64,000 nt of DNA, from the NCBI GenBank assembly GCA_014239555.1, contig JAAZYR010000001.1:124001-188000 (forward strand), in the 5' to 3' direction. The stretch comes from Acidimicrobiales bacterium (lineage in GTDB: Bacteria > Actinomycetota > Acidimicrobiia > Acidimicrobiales > Poriferisodalaceae). The notes under the pieces are model-generated. The model was not told where the DNA came from, searched no databases, and worked only from the letters and a program-made list of their open reading frames with translations. Below, one piece after another: positions 33,423 through 42,343 of this stretch. Numbering within the stretch: the stretch's first letter is position 1; each line of letters starts with the position of its first letter. The position numbers and the translations under genes are program-made.

Positions 33423-34619
33423 TCAACCCTGGTCGCAGAGTATTTGTGGTATTCCCTGGCCCATTAAATCCTCAAAGTTCGTTCGGAAAAACCGATCCTG
33501 TGCCTCCACCGAAAGAGTTTCGACCTCTGTGTCGAAACGCCGTAGAGGATTTCGGCCACCCTCGACGTGGGGGAAATCTGAACTAAACATACAAATCTCC
33601 TCCCCGGTGTTTTCGATAATCCATTTAGTCGGTTCGGTCGGGAAAGGGGTGACTCTTACTTGTCGCCGTATGTAATCAGAAGGCCGCAAACTGAGATTTT
33701 TCAACCGGTGTTCATGCCGTTCAAACGCGTCGAATGCCGCCTCGAGTTGGCGCATAAACGAAGGAACCCAAGCTGCGCCAAGCTCGATCACGCCAATTTT
33801 CAGTTCGGGAAATCGTTCCAAGACGCCATCGAAAACCAACATAGAGAGTGCTTGAATAGGGGGCGAGGAGATCGCCATATACGACACGGATCGGAAGTTC
33901 TCACCTCCACCATGAAAGTCTGGCTCAGGTGGTTGACCGTTGTTGCGGTGCTGGGAGGGCATCACCAATTCCGGCGTCGCTACGTGCATTACGACCGGTA
34001 CACCTGCCTCTTGAGCTTGAGCCCAGACGTTGTCGAAAGCGACGTGGCTGTGAGCGTGATGCTTGGGCATGCGGTTCGGTATCAAGAGAGCAGAAGCTCC
34101 CTCCTCAATTGCCTCTTTGGCGCAGGGAGCTGCTCGATCCAGATCCTGGAGTGGAATGTAGGCAACCGGAAGAAGGCGAGGATCATCGCTACAAAAAGAT
34201 ATTTGCGTTCGGTTTGCCGCAGAAGCTGTTTCGTAGGTAAGTCTTGCTGGCGCATCATGCTCCATTACCTCGAGGAGGGTATTGGGCATGGTTGGGAAGA
34301 TAAGTTGGCTTGCGAAACCCATATGGTTTAGAGCTTCGCTGCGATCTGTGGGGTCCCACGCCCCGTGGGCTCGATAGTTTTTCCGCAGCATGATTTCTGC
34401 CTCGGCTGTGGACCGAAATTCTGGGTCTGTCTGAAGTGATCGGCAATGATCAATTTCTCTGAAAATTGGGGCTTGTTCGGTTAAAGAGAAATTTCCCCGA
34501 GCGTATTCTCGAACCTCACGAGACGCGAATTCATCAAGCCACTCAGGCGGCTCCATAGTGTGCGAATCGGCATCGTGAATTACTCGGTCTTCGACGTACG
34601 GCACGACTGGCTCCTCCAC
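33423..34619 (-). CDS. Amidohydrolase_2 (ACMSD-like) family metal hydrolase
   Basis: A 398-residue TIM-barrel enzyme with HDADSHTMEP near the N-terminus (the DxH-x-x-E-P metal site), VVMHVATPE and FSSDFPHVEGG carrying further His and Asp ligands. Family members decarboxylate or hydrolyse aromatic and related acids (ACMSD, gamma-resorcylate decarboxylase). It heads a four-gene minus-strand operon with the small GIY-YIG-like protein, the acyl-CoA dehydrogenase and CaiB, which suggests degradation of an organic acid through a CoA ester; the substrate is unknown. Confidence 0.9.
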   Translation of the reverse strand: MEEPVVPYVEDRVIHDADSHTMEPPEWLDEFASREVREYARGNFSLTEQAPIFREIDHCRSLQTDPEFRSTAEAEIMLRKNYRAHGAWDPTDRSEALNHMGFASQLIFPTMPNTLLEVMEHDAPARLTYETASAANRTQISFCSDDPRLLPVAYIPLQDLDRAAPCAKEAIEEGASALLIPNRMPKHHAHSHVAFDNVWAQAQEAGVPVVMHVATPELVMPSQHRNNGQPPEPDFHGGGENFRSVSYMAISSPPIQALSMLVFDGVLERFPELKIGVIELGAAWVPSFMRQLEAAFDAFERHEHRLKNLSLRPSDYIRRQVRVTPFPTEPTKWIIENTGEEICMFSSDFPHVEGGRNPLRRFDTEVETLSVEAQDRFFRTNFEDLMGQGIPQILCDQG

Positions 34620-34664
34620 GTAGTGACCGAATCGTAGTAGTGCGGAGTATCCACGTGTCGAAAG

Positions 34665-35561
34665 CTAGTTGTCGTGGAGTGCTTCGTTAATGCCTTCCCA
34701 CTTTGCTGTATCGAGCACTCGCATTTCGATTGCGCCAGATGTGCTGTTGCGTATCAGCAACATGCCTGACTTTCCGGATAGGTCGTTGCCTTTGACCACG
34801 GAGCCGTCGGGAAGAGTGACACGACTGCCGGCCGTCACGTAGCAGCCGGCTTCTACCGTGCAGTTATCCCCGAGAGAGATCCCGATACCTGAATTTGCTC
34901 CTAAAAGACAATTTTCACCCACGGCGATAGTTTCTTTACCGCCCCCTGACAGGGTGCCCATTATGGAGGCGCTACCTCCGATGTCGCTGTTTGCCCCCAC
35001 GACCACCCCGGCGCTGATCCGACCTTCAACCATCGAGGGCCCCAAAGTCCCGGCATTGAAGTTACAAAAGCCTTCATGCATGACCGTCGTTCCGTCTGCA
35101 AGGTGTGCTCCCAGTCTTACCCGATCAGCATCTGCGATTCGCACACCTGATGGAATGACGTAATCGGTCATTCGGGGGAATTTGTCCAAGGAAGTGACGG
35201 AAATGCTGATGCCCCTGGAAGCGGCCTGGGCTTGAAGGTGACCCACGCGTTCGGGTAGGACGGGCCCGGCGTTCGTCCATGCACAGTTGGTCATCAAGCC
35301 GAAGATGCCATCGAAATTTGCGCCGTGCGGACGGATCTCGCGCCGACTTAAGAGATGGAGGCGCAGATAAGCGTCAGCCAGGTCGACAGCTGGCGCGTTG
35401 AGGTCTTCGATCGTCTTTTCAATCCGCTGTCCTCTGATAATGCCAAGCTGTTCGGCCAGACAAGATCTGGCGGGCTCTACTTCTTCCCCGGGATACCAGA
35501 CGTCAAGTTGGGTTCCGGTCTCGACATCTATGTAGCTATGGCCAGTGGCGGTAATGCTCAT
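34665..35561 (-). CDS. dapD: 2,3,4,5-Tetrahydropyridine-2,6-dicarboxylate N-succinyltransferase
   Basis: The 298-residue protein has the actinobacterial DapD form: a distinct N-terminal domain and a C-terminal left-handed beta helix of hexapeptide repeats (VVVGANSDIGGSASI, ENCLLGANSGIGISLGDN). It succinylates tetrahydrodipicolinate in the lysine and diaminopimelate pathway. I chose the ATG at 35561; the frame continues to 35597, but that would run into a repeated AACCGGTT element and add a Cys-rich piece foreign to the family. No other dap gene is adjacent. Confidence 0.9.
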   Translation of the reverse strand: MSITATGHSYIDVETGTQLDVWYPGEEVEPARSCLAEQLGIIRGQRIEKTIEDLNAPAVDLADAYLRLHLLSRREIRPHGANFDGIFGLMTNCAWTNAGPVLPERVGHLQAQAASRGISISVTSLDKFPRMTDYVIPSGVRIADADRVRLGAHLADGTTVMHEGFCNFNAGTLGPSMVEGRISAGVVVGANSDIGGSASIMGTLSGGGKETIAVGENCLLGANSGIGISLGDNCTVEAGCYVTAGSRVTLPDGSVVKGNDLSGKSGMLLIRNSTSGAIEMRVLDTAKWEGINEALHDN

Positions 35562-35592
35562 GACTGTATTTTCGCAGTGCTGAGGGCAGATA

Positions 35593-35652
35593 CTCAACCG
35601 GTTTCTAGTTATTGGGTGAATTCGTCAAGATTTGAACATGCCTCGACCGGTT
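35593..35652. promoter_or_regulatory. Two copies of CTCrACCGGTT in the dapD divergent region
   Basis: CTCAACCGGTT (35593-35603) and CTCGACCGGTT (35642-35652) differ at one base and are spaced 49 bp start to start. Each contains the palindrome ACCGGT. They lie between dapD and the divergent nitronate monooxygenase-like gene and may be regulator sites. Confidence 0.35.
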
Positions 35653-35727
35653 AAACATTTCTTCTATCAATAGCGAGTTACCACTTTCAGTCGCCACGAG
35701 GTGGGTCTACGGCGTAGGTTCTCGGCT

Positions 35728-36873
35728 ATGAAGACATCTGTCTGCGAAATGCTTGGCGTGGATGTTCCCATCCTCGCGTTTACTCACTGTCGAGATGTGG
35801 TTGCTGCTGTTACCAAGGCGGGCGGCTTTGGTGTGCTCGGTGCCGCAGGGCACACACCAGAGCAGCTCGACATCGATTTGCAGTGGATCCAGGATGAGGT
35901 TGGCGAGAAACCATTCGGCGTCGACATTATCGTTCCCGCGAAATATGAGGGTTCGTCGGAAGGTGGAAAATCCTTACGTGATTTGTCTGAGATGATTCCG
36001 CAAGAACATAAAGATTTCGTCGAGGACATGATGGAACGCTATGCCGTTCCACCGTTACCGAAAAATGACGGTCAGGAGAGTGGCCGAGGTGTACCTGTCG
36101 ATTCGGAACCGCCGATGACATACGCCCAAGCGGTGCCTCTCATGGACGTCGCTTTTTCACATCCAATCAAACTCATCGTGAATGCTTTAGGACCGCCACC
36201 CCCGGACATGATTGAGCGGGCCCATGCTGGCGGTGTTCTTGTCGGCGCGCTGGCTGGAAAGAAGTCGCATGCCGTGCGGCACGTTGCGTCTGGCGTTGAC
36301 ATCATCATTGCCCAAGGCCACGAAGCTGGTGGTCACACTGGAGATATCGGCACAATGGTTTTGGTGCCTGAAATCGTCGATGCAGTAGCTCCAACTCCTG
36401 TGCTCGCGGCCGGTGGAATTGGAAGCGGACGGCAGGTAGCGGCTTCGCTAGCATTGGGGGCACAAGGCGTCTGGTGTGGGTCAGTTTGGCTCACTACCCA
36501 GGAAGCTGAAACTCACCCTATTGTCAAAGAGAAGTTCTTAGCAGCCACCTCCTCGGACACTTTGCGCTCTAGGTCACGGACGGGTAAACCCGCTCGCCAG
36601 CTCCGTTCAGCTTGGACTGACGAGTGGGAGGGAGAATCTTCACCCGGCACTTTGCCAATGCCGCTCCAACCGATGCTGATTGCGCAGGCCAGCCGAAGAG
36701 TCGACCGTGCAGCGACCAATCCTGAGAACCGAGGCGCTGTGGAACTCGCGAACTATTTCGTGGGTCAGATAGTGGGATCCATGAATGAATCAATTTCTGC
36801 AACCCGCGTAGTTGAGGACATGATTACCGAATACCTCGACGTAATGGATCGTTTCGAGCAACTCAACACGTAA
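35728..36873 (+). CDS. Nitronate monooxygenase-like FMN oxidoreductase
   Basis: A 381-residue TIM-barrel flavoprotein of the NMO/2-nitropropane dioxygenase group: N-terminal VCEMLGVDVPILAF, GGFGVLGAAG, the active-site region AQGHEAGGHTGD with its His, and AAGGIGSGRQVAASLALGAQGVWCGSVWL binding FMN phosphate. It oxidises alkyl nitronates or acts as an enoyl reductase-like enzyme. ATG at 35728 gives the family N-terminus; a GTG at 35701 would add nine residues. Confidence 0.9.
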   Translation: MKTSVCEMLGVDVPILAFTHCRDVVAAVTKAGGFGVLGAAGHTPEQLDIDLQWIQDEVGEKPFGVDIIVPAKYEGSSEGGKSLRDLSEMIPQEHKDFVEDMMERYAVPPLPKNDGQESGRGVPVDSEPPMTYAQAVPLMDVAFSHPIKLIVNALGPPPPDMIERAHAGGVLVGALAGKKSHAVRHVASGVDIIIAQGHEAGGHTGDIGTMVLVPEIVDAVAPTPVLAAGGIGSGRQVAASLALGAQGVWCGSVWLTTQEAETHPIVKEKFLAATSSDTLRSRSRTGKPARQLRSAWTDEWEGESSPGTLPMPLQPMLIAQASRRVDRAATNPENRGAVELANYFVGQIVGSMNESISATRVVEDMITEYLDVMDRFEQLNT

Positions 36874-36932
36874 GTCGCGCTCGAATCACTCGCGTGCCTG
36901 ATACCGGGGACGCCAAAGGTTAGGGGGACCAT

Positions 36933-37805
36933 ATGGAGACAATGAACGAACGCGTGGCGGTGGTGACCGGTGCTGGATCAGGCATTGGTAAAGCGCTCGC
37001 GCTCGCCTTTGCCGGTGAGGGAGCGAAAGTTGTACTCGCAGATGTTGAGGAGGAGGCACTTCAAGCAGCACGGCTAGAAGTGGAGGCACTCGGGGTACCT
37101 GCGCTTGCAGTGAAAACAGATGTCACGGACTCCGACTCCGTCGCCGCATTATGCGCTACGACGCTCGAAACCTTTGGCGGTGTCAACATCCTTTGTAACA
37201 ACGCGGGAGTTGGTGGCGGCGGTCTCGTCAAGAATCTGCAATTGGTGGATTGGAAATGGGTTATTGACGTTTCCCTGTGGGGAGTTATTCACGGGCTCCA
37301 CCATTTCATGCCCCACCTGATTGAGGCTGAAGAAAGCCACGTGATGAGTACCGCATCGGTGGCAGGCCTAATGGCCGTCCCGGGGCTTGCTCCCTACAAT
37401 GCAGCGAAATTTGGGGTTGTGGCTGTCATGGAAACTTTGCATCATGAAATGGCCCAAGATGGCGAATCAGATGTTGGCGTTTCAGTTCTTTGTCCTGGCG
37501 TGGTCAAAACGAACATCGCGACGGCGCAAAGAAATCGTCCCACCCATCTTCAGCGAGAACGAGCTAAACCCGCAAGCGAAAGCGCTCGGGCCCCTGACGA
37601 AGCTCGACTTCGCAACGCAGCAATCGCTGCCGCGTTAGAAAAAGGAATGGCGCCCGGTGATGTCGCATCCCAGGTTGTGGACGCCATGTACCAAGGAAGG
37701 TTCTGGGTGTTGAGCCACCCGGAGTTACTTGCCGAGGTAGAGCATCGGAACCAACAGTTAGCGAATTTGGAGAATCCGACCTTAATTTCAAGTTTCACCG
37801 ATTGA
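36933..37805 (+). CDS. Short-chain dehydrogenase/reductase
   Basis: The 290-residue SDR has TGAGSGIG (12-19) for NAD(P), NNAG (89-92), catalytic Ser142, Tyr155 and Lys159 (YNAAK). An Asp ends the second strand (VVLADVE), which favours NAD over NADP. The C-terminal part (about 200-290) is longer than usual and Lys/Ala-rich. The substrate is unknown. It has an AGGGGG ribosome binding site and converges on the mycothiol enzyme. Confidence 0.93.
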   Translation: METMNERVAVVTGAGSGIGKALALAFAGEGAKVVLADVEEEALQAARLEVEALGVPALAVKTDVTDSDSVAALCATTLETFGGVNILCNNAGVGGGGLVKNLQLVDWKWVIDVSLWGVIHGLHHFMPHLIEAEESHVMSTASVAGLMAVPGLAPYNAAKFGVVAVMETLHHEMAQDGESDVGVSVLCPGVVKTNIATAQRNRPTHLQRERAKPASESARAPDEARLRNAAIAAALEKGMAPGDVASQVVDAMYQGRFWVLSHPELLAEVEHRNQQLANLENPTLISSFTD

Positions 37806-37819
37806 TCGGAATTCGTTAG

Positions 37820-38608
37820 CTACATCGTGAAACGCAGGTTTCTCGCTGCGTGCGCGCCAAGAACTTGGTCTCCAGACCAGCTGATCTGACCATCCGCAAT
37901 AGCAATCTCAGGATCGATGCGTCCACATGCCTGATTCATGAAGGCCATTGAGTCGCAGTGGAGGGTGACCGATGGATTGCTCAGCATTTCTGTTTCGGAA
38001 GCGCGACCCTCAACAGCGACATAGATGTCACGATTTACTGCTCCAGTGATGTCGAAATGAATTGACTGGCCTTCCGTCAGGCCGATTTTCTTGCCCGCTA
38101 TGTACCCGATGGACAGGTGGACTTCGTTTAGCGCCATTTCCGCGGTCGGCCCTCCGTTGTAGATTTCCATGCCAAGAGGAATCCGGCAGTCGCGTTCGTG
38201 CATCCAAAAGTCGAACTCGCGAATCGCCATAAAGCGCCCGTAAGTACCTGGACCTACCGGTGTGATGCTGGCTGTTTCGAAGTCCTCGTCGGTAGTTTCG
38301 GCCAGGTTCGCCCGTCTAACGTCGAAAGTGCTTTGCATGTGAGCAACTAGATCGTCTCCGGACATATCCAGTGCCGTGTTCATGTAACCCTCAACGTCTT
38401 GGAACGGCGGCGGCGTATCAAGACCGCTTGGCATCCAGTTTGACAACACTTGCTCGACTGAGACCATGTGAGCGGCTATGCCTTTAACGCTCCACTCAGG
38501 ACATAACGACCGGGTGTCCCACTGTGGACTGTCAAGATTGCTGAAAAAATCCACGACGCTGGTCCAACATGCGTCAAGGTTGTTAATGGTGAGTTCGCGC
38601 TGGCTCAT
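37820..38608 (-). CDS. Maleylpyruvate isomerase family mycothiol-dependent enzyme
   Basis: The 262-residue protein belongs to the DinB-like MDMPI family (TIGR03083): residues 5-160 form a four-helix metal-binding domain with CPEWSVKGIAAHMVSVEQ and FWMHERDCRIPLG supplying histidines, then a C-terminal SCP2-like sandwich. Family members use mycothiol as thiol cofactor for isomerisation or conjugation. With Mca it supports mycothiol as the thiol of this organism. Its start lies 126 bp from the divergent GST-like gene. Confidence 0.87.
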   Translation of the reverse strand: MSQRELTINNLDACWTSVVDFFSNLDSPQWDTRSLCPEWSVKGIAAHMVSVEQVLSNWMPSGLDTPPPFQDVEGYMNTALDMSGDDLVAHMQSTFDVRRANLAETTDEDFETASITPVGPGTYGRFMAIREFDFWMHERDCRIPLGMEIYNGGPTAEMALNEVHLSIGYIAGKKIGLTEGQSIHFDITGAVNRDIYVAVEGRASETEMLSNPSVTLHCDSMAFMNQACGRIDPEIAIADGQISWSGDQVLGAHAARNLRFTM

Positions 38609-38673
38609 AAGTCAACCGTAGTGGTGATCGCTCGAACCTTGGGCGGTCTTCGTGCCATGCTTTGTCAAATCAA

Positions 38674-38708
38674 TGAACACCCGTAAGCCAGCATTTAGTG
38701 AACACCCG
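38674..38708. repeat. Direct repeat TGAACACCCG upstream of the GST-like gene
   Basis: Identical decamers at 38674-38683 and 38699-38708 are offset by 25 bp, between the divergent mycothiol enzyme and GST-like genes. They could be tandem activator or repressor sites. Confidence 0.4.
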
Positions 38709-38734
38709 GAAAATTAAACGCTTGGAGTAGCTGA

Positions 38735-39784
38735 ATGAACTCTTCTCAGATAACTCTGGTTGGTGCCTACGGCTCACCGTATTCGATGAAAATGCGGGCG
38801 GTACTCCGCTACCGACACATCGCCCACCGCTGGATTGTGCGGAACTCCAGCCAAGACCGAGGTCTTCCCGAGCCACCAGTCGCAATTATTCCCGTCCTTG
38901 TTTTTCATGGTGAAGACGGGGGCTACTCAGACGCCATGGTGGATTCGTCTCCACAAATCATGCGCCTAGAAGGTGTGTACCAAGGACGGAGTTTGTTGCC
39001 CACCGACCCTGTTGTCGCCTTTTTAGATCATCTGATTGAGGATTATGGCGATGAGTGGGTAACGAAGATCATGTATCACTACCGATGGCACCATCTATAT
39101 CCCGACGCGATTGGAAAAGCGGGAAACATGCTCCCGTTGATGTCCAACAATCAGATGGATCCCGATCAGCATCATCAGATGAAGGCATTCATCATCGACA
39201 GGCAGACGAATCGGACAGCTTTGGTGGGATCGACCGAGCAAAACCGGCCCGTAATCGAAGAGAGCTTCATTCGGCTACTGGGGATTATGGAGAAGCATTT
39301 GACCGACCACCAGTTCCTTCTCGGGGATCGGCCGGGTCGTGGGGACTTTGGAATCTTTGGCCAGTGCAGCCAATTATTTTTTTGGGAGCCTGACTCGGCG
39401 CTATTAGCGGCATCGCACAGCCCGCGCAGCATCATTTGGGCATATCAGGTCGATGACCTTTCTTCTCACGACGTGGGAGGGGACCAAGGGTGGTTGACGC
39501 GTCAGAACCTGCCGACGACACTCCACGACTTGCTCTGCGAAATAGGGCAGACCTATGCCCCATTTATGGTGGCCAATGACAGAGCGCTTGCGTCTAAAGA
39601 GGAAGAAGTTATTTGTTCGATTCAAGGAGCTGAATACCGCCAAGCTCCATTTCCTTATCAACGCAAGTGCTTGATGTGGCTGCGCGAGTCCTTCGCAGAT
39701 CTTTCGACTGAGGACCAAGAGTCAGTGAAACAACTACTAGACGGAACTGGTTGTGAAGTCCTGGTTGCGGACGAGCGTGATTAA
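38735..39784 (+). CDS. Glutathione S-transferase-like protein
   Basis: The 349-residue protein opens with a thioredoxin-like domain, ITLVGAYGSPYSMKMRAVLRYRHI, in which SPYS sits where GST-like and glutaredoxin-like proteins have CPxC or Ser. PPVAIIPVLVF contains the cis-Pro of the fold. A helical C-terminal domain follows (HQFLLGDRPGRGDFGIFG is the typical N-capping box of GST). It is longer than standard GST. Because actinobacteria generally lack glutathione, the partner thiol is unclear. The HAD gene begins 8 bp before its stop. Confidence 0.8.
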   Translation: MNSSQITLVGAYGSPYSMKMRAVLRYRHIAHRWIVRNSSQDRGLPEPPVAIIPVLVFHGEDGGYSDAMVDSSPQIMRLEGVYQGRSLLPTDPVVAFLDHLIEDYGDEWVTKIMYHYRWHHLYPDAIGKAGNMLPLMSNNQMDPDQHHQMKAFIIDRQTNRTALVGSTEQNRPVIEESFIRLLGIMEKHLTDHQFLLGDRPGRGDFGIFGQCSQLFFWEPDSALLAASHSPRSIIWAYQVDDLSSHDVGGDQGWLTRQNLPTTLHDLLCEIGQTYAPFMVANDRALASKEEEVICSIQGAEYRQAPFPYQRKCLMWLRESFADLSTEDQESVKQLLDGTGCEVLVADERD

Positions 39785-40496
39785 AGCAATCGTCTTTGAC
39801 AAGGACGGAACCTTGCTTGACTTTGAAGCAACTTGGAACGAAGCGGTTGGCGTGGCTTTCGACCAGATAAGTGATGCGCATGCACGCGAAACCTCCGCCG
39901 ATATGTTCGGCTACGACCTGGCCTCGCGAACGGTGTTGCCCCATTCGCCTTTCGTCAGCGAGAGCAACGACGTTGTCATGGGTCTTGTAAGTGATCTCAT
40001 TGATGTAGAAACCTTTGAACGCACCATTAATCAAGTTTCAAGATTGAATGTCGTGCCGAGTAGCGAAGCCACCGCGACACTTAAAACCCTGGTTGCTAAC
40101 GGTGTGAAGCTGGCGATAGCTACAAACGACTCTGAAGGGGCAGCGCGTCACCATGTAAGTGCCCTCGGATGGACCCAACTGTTTACATCCGTGAAAGGGT
40201 ACGACTCAGGTCACGGAGCGAAGCCCGATCCTGGCATGGTCCTGGCGGCGGTCGAAGAATGTGGCGCGATCCCAGGCAGTTACTTGATGGTGGGCGATTC
40301 GGTTCACGACATCCTCGCGGGCCAAGCGGCAGGCGCCACCACAGTCGCGATCGGAAATAACCAGGGGGCATTGAGTCTCGCTGACCACAAGATTAAGAAG
40401 ATGACAGACCTGATTGCTTTAGTGAAATTTCTTCAACAACAGGAAACGAACAACTCAACCAACTTCGCTTCTGATGCGACCGTGAATGACATCTAG
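39777..40496 (+). CDS. HAD-superfamily phosphatase (Gph-like)
   Basis: The 239-residue protein has motif I IVFDKDGTLLDF, motif II AIATNDS, motif III Lys in GHGAKPDPGM and motif IV VGDSVHDILAG, the phosphoglycolate-phosphatase type with a helical cap. The substrate is unknown. I place the start at the GTG at 39777, overlapping the upstream stop by 8 bp; a GTG at 39753 would add eight residues. It overlaps by 42 bp tail to tail with the LLM gene on the other strand. Confidence 0.88.
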   Translation: MIKAIVFDKDGTLLDFEATWNEAVGVAFDQISDAHARETSADMFGYDLASRTVLPHSPFVSESNDVVMGLVSDLIDVETFERTINQVSRLNVVPSSEATATLKTLVANGVKLAIATNDSEGAARHHVSALGWTQLFTSVKGYDSGHGAKPDPGMVLAAVEECGAIPGSYLMVGDSVHDILAGQAAGATTVAIGNNQGALSLADHKIKKMTDLIALVKFLQQQETNNSTNFASDATVNDI

Positions 40497-41363
40497 CTGT
40501 TCAATCATTGCATCAACTGACCGCGCACCAGCCTGAAAAACAGCAGTCGCATTCACCGACGTCCATTCAAACCCCATTGCGCGAACTACGGCGGCCCGCT
40601 CCGCTACAGCGTCGAGATCGGCGTAGAAGAGTTTGTCCTCATCGGTACGAGGCGGAGGCTGCAACATGAGTTGGAATCCGATTTCGTTGGGGCCTCGACC
40701 TAGCTCCTCAGCTTGCTGGCGTATGTTTTCGACGCACAACAAGGCTTGTTCATCTGTAATCCCTGAGGCCATCCACCCGTCCGCCTTCTCGGCCGTTCTT
40801 CTCAAAGCCGCAGGGCTATCTCCCCCCACCCATATAGGGAGCGCGGCTCCTTGAGGTGAAACTGGTTCCATGCCCATGTCGTGAGAGTCGTAATAGCTTC
40901 CGCGAAATTCGATACGTCCACCTGACCAGTAACTTCTCAGGAGATCAATCGCTTCATCCATACGCCTGCCCCGATTGGAGAAGTTCTCTTCCAGAGCGTC
41001 ATACTCGCTGTCTTGCCAGCCGACGCCTATGCCTAACCGAACACGCCCGTTTGAGAGCGTGTCTAAGGTGCTTATTTGTTTCGCTACCAGCACGGGTTGA
41101 CGTTGAGGTAAGACGAGCACCTCAGTCGAGAGGGATACTCGAGTAGTGACAGCTGCAACGTTTGAGAGCAACATCAACGCTTCCAGAATGGGCATGTCTG
41201 CTGAATAAATGGTTCGGCGACCTTCTCCGGGGTGGCCCATAACGACGTGATCGAATGCCGCGATCTCGTCGTAACCGATTTCTTCAATAGCCGACGCCAA
41301 GGCGAGAACTTTCTCGGGTCCTTCTCGGTAGGCCACTGAGGGAAAATCGACGGCTACCTTCAT
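40455..41363 (-). CDS. F420-dependent LLM-class oxidoreductase
   Basis: This 302-residue luciferase-fold protein contains QPVLVAKQISTLDTLSNGRVRLGIGVGW and LPIWVGGDSPAALRRTAEKADGW, signatures of the actinobacterial F420-binding subgroup (TIGR03619-like). Its substrate is unknown. It follows the MaoC pair without a gap (stop TAG, then ATG at 41363), so all three are one operon. Confidence 0.88.
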   Translation of the reverse strand: MKVAVDFPSVAYREGPEKVLALASAIEEIGYDEIAAFDHVVMGHPGEGRRTIYSADMPILEALMLLSNVAAVTTRVSLSTEVLVLPQRQPVLVAKQISTLDTLSNGRVRLGIGVGWQDSEYDALEENFSNRGRRMDEAIDLLRSYWSGGRIEFRGSYYDSHDMGMEPVSPQGAALPIWVGGDSPAALRRTAEKADGWMASGITDEQALLCVENIRQQAEELGRGPNEIGFQLMLQPPPRTDEDKLFYADLDAVAERAAVVRAMGFEWTSVNATAVFQAGARSVDAMIEQLDVIHGRIRSEVG

Positions 41364-41786
41364 CTACCGTTCCTCTAATCTGACGAGGGCTTTGGCGGGC
41401 ATAAGAGTTGTCCCATCAGCATTTCGTTCGAAAATCTCTAGTTCGACTATCGACTCGAGTGTGTCAAGCGCTACGACTGTGCCTGAAAATTGAACCTCTT
41501 CATCGACAAAGGCGCTGGCGCGGTTTTGCCATTCGATGGATATCAGCCGAGCCTTGGGGCCGGCCCAGTCAGTCACGAATTGAGTAAGCCACGAACCTTG
41601 AAGGGGCCCGTGAACGACAGTGTCATGGTGGCCTTCGTGATGCGCGTAACCGCGGTCGTAGTGAATGCGATGGGGATTGAAGCTTGCAGCGCTGTATAAG
41701 AACAGTTCCGCTTCGTTGGCTTTTCTACGCACTACGGGTAGCTGATCACCCACGTTTATTGACCCGGAATTCGGATATTTGTTCAT
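41364..41786 (-). CDS. MaoC-type half hydratase, C-terminal-type subunit
   Basis: A single-hotdog protein of 140 residues with SFNPHRIHYDRGYA (the hydratase-2 motif with catalytic Asn/His in the N-P-x-x-x-H pattern) and VVHGPLQGSWL. Together with the preceding gene, to which it is coupled by ATGA, it should form a heterodimeric enoyl-CoA hydratase similar to mycobacterial HadAB or ChsH-type pairs. Confidence 0.87.
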   Translation of the reverse strand: MNKYPNSGSINVGDQLPVVRRKANEAELFLYSAASFNPHRIHYDRGYAHHEGHHDTVVHGPLQGSWLTQFVTDWAGPKARLISIEWQNRASAFVDEEVQFSGTVVALDTLESIVELEIFERNADGTTLMPAKALVRLEER

Positions 41787-42274
41787 CGAGCTATACCAAT
41801 CTGTCGCGACTTCGCGACCACTCGTTTGTCCTGGTTCACGAAGGTTGTTTCGCGAACGAGCCGAACGAAGGGCCCCTTGCTTCCTTCTTTTTGGTCGAGA
41901 TCTGCGAGCCGTGTCGTGGCTGTGATCTCGTCACCGACACACACCGGCTCAATGAAATCCCACTCTTCTCCACCGAACATCATCCTCGAGACTTCGAGAT
42001 GAATACTCGTGGCGTCTTGATATAACCCGTCTTCACGAAGCAAGTGTGTCGGCTTGGGCGGCACGAGGGCGTGAGTGATAAATAGTGGGGGAACCGTGAC
42101 CGTTCGATATCCCGCGGCATGCGCGGCGACCTCATCGAAATAAACCGGATTTTCGTCTCCTACGGCGTAGGCGTAACGCTGCGCTTCACGACGATCAATC
42201 AGGACTGTTACGGGACCTTCGAGAATTTCGCCGACGCGAGCCAACGATTCTGGTGGAATAAGGGAAGTCGACAT
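41783..42274 (-). CDS. MaoC-type half hydratase, N-terminal-type (FAS1-like) subunit
   Basis: At 163 residues it resembles the MaoC_dehydrat_N / FAS1-like dehydratase domain: IDRREAQRYAYAVGDENPVYFDEVAAHAAGY and VTVPPLFITHALVPP. Such subunits usually lack the active dyad and bind the acyl chain. It overlaps the next gene by 4 bp. The three-gene run (N-type MaoC, C-type MaoC, LLM) suggests a CoA-linked hydration step next to an F420-linked redox step. Confidence 0.85.
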   Translation of the reverse strand: MSTSLIPPESLARVGEILEGPVTVLIDRREAQRYAYAVGDENPVYFDEVAAHAAGYRTVTVPPLFITHALVPPKPTHLLREDGLYQDATSIHLEVSRMMFGGEEWDFIEPVCVGDEITATTRLADLDQKEGSKGPFVRLVRETTFVNQDKRVVAKSRQIGIAR

Positions 42275-42343
42275 GCACTAAGGGTAGGTGAGGCTATGCC
42301 TTGTCTGCCCGCGATGATCTAATCTGGAAGAGAGGTTAGAACC

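Noticed and set aside
33660..34331. 223-residue open frame on the plus strand
   Set aside because: It lies wholly inside the amidohydrolase gene, whose metal motifs are clear on the other strand.
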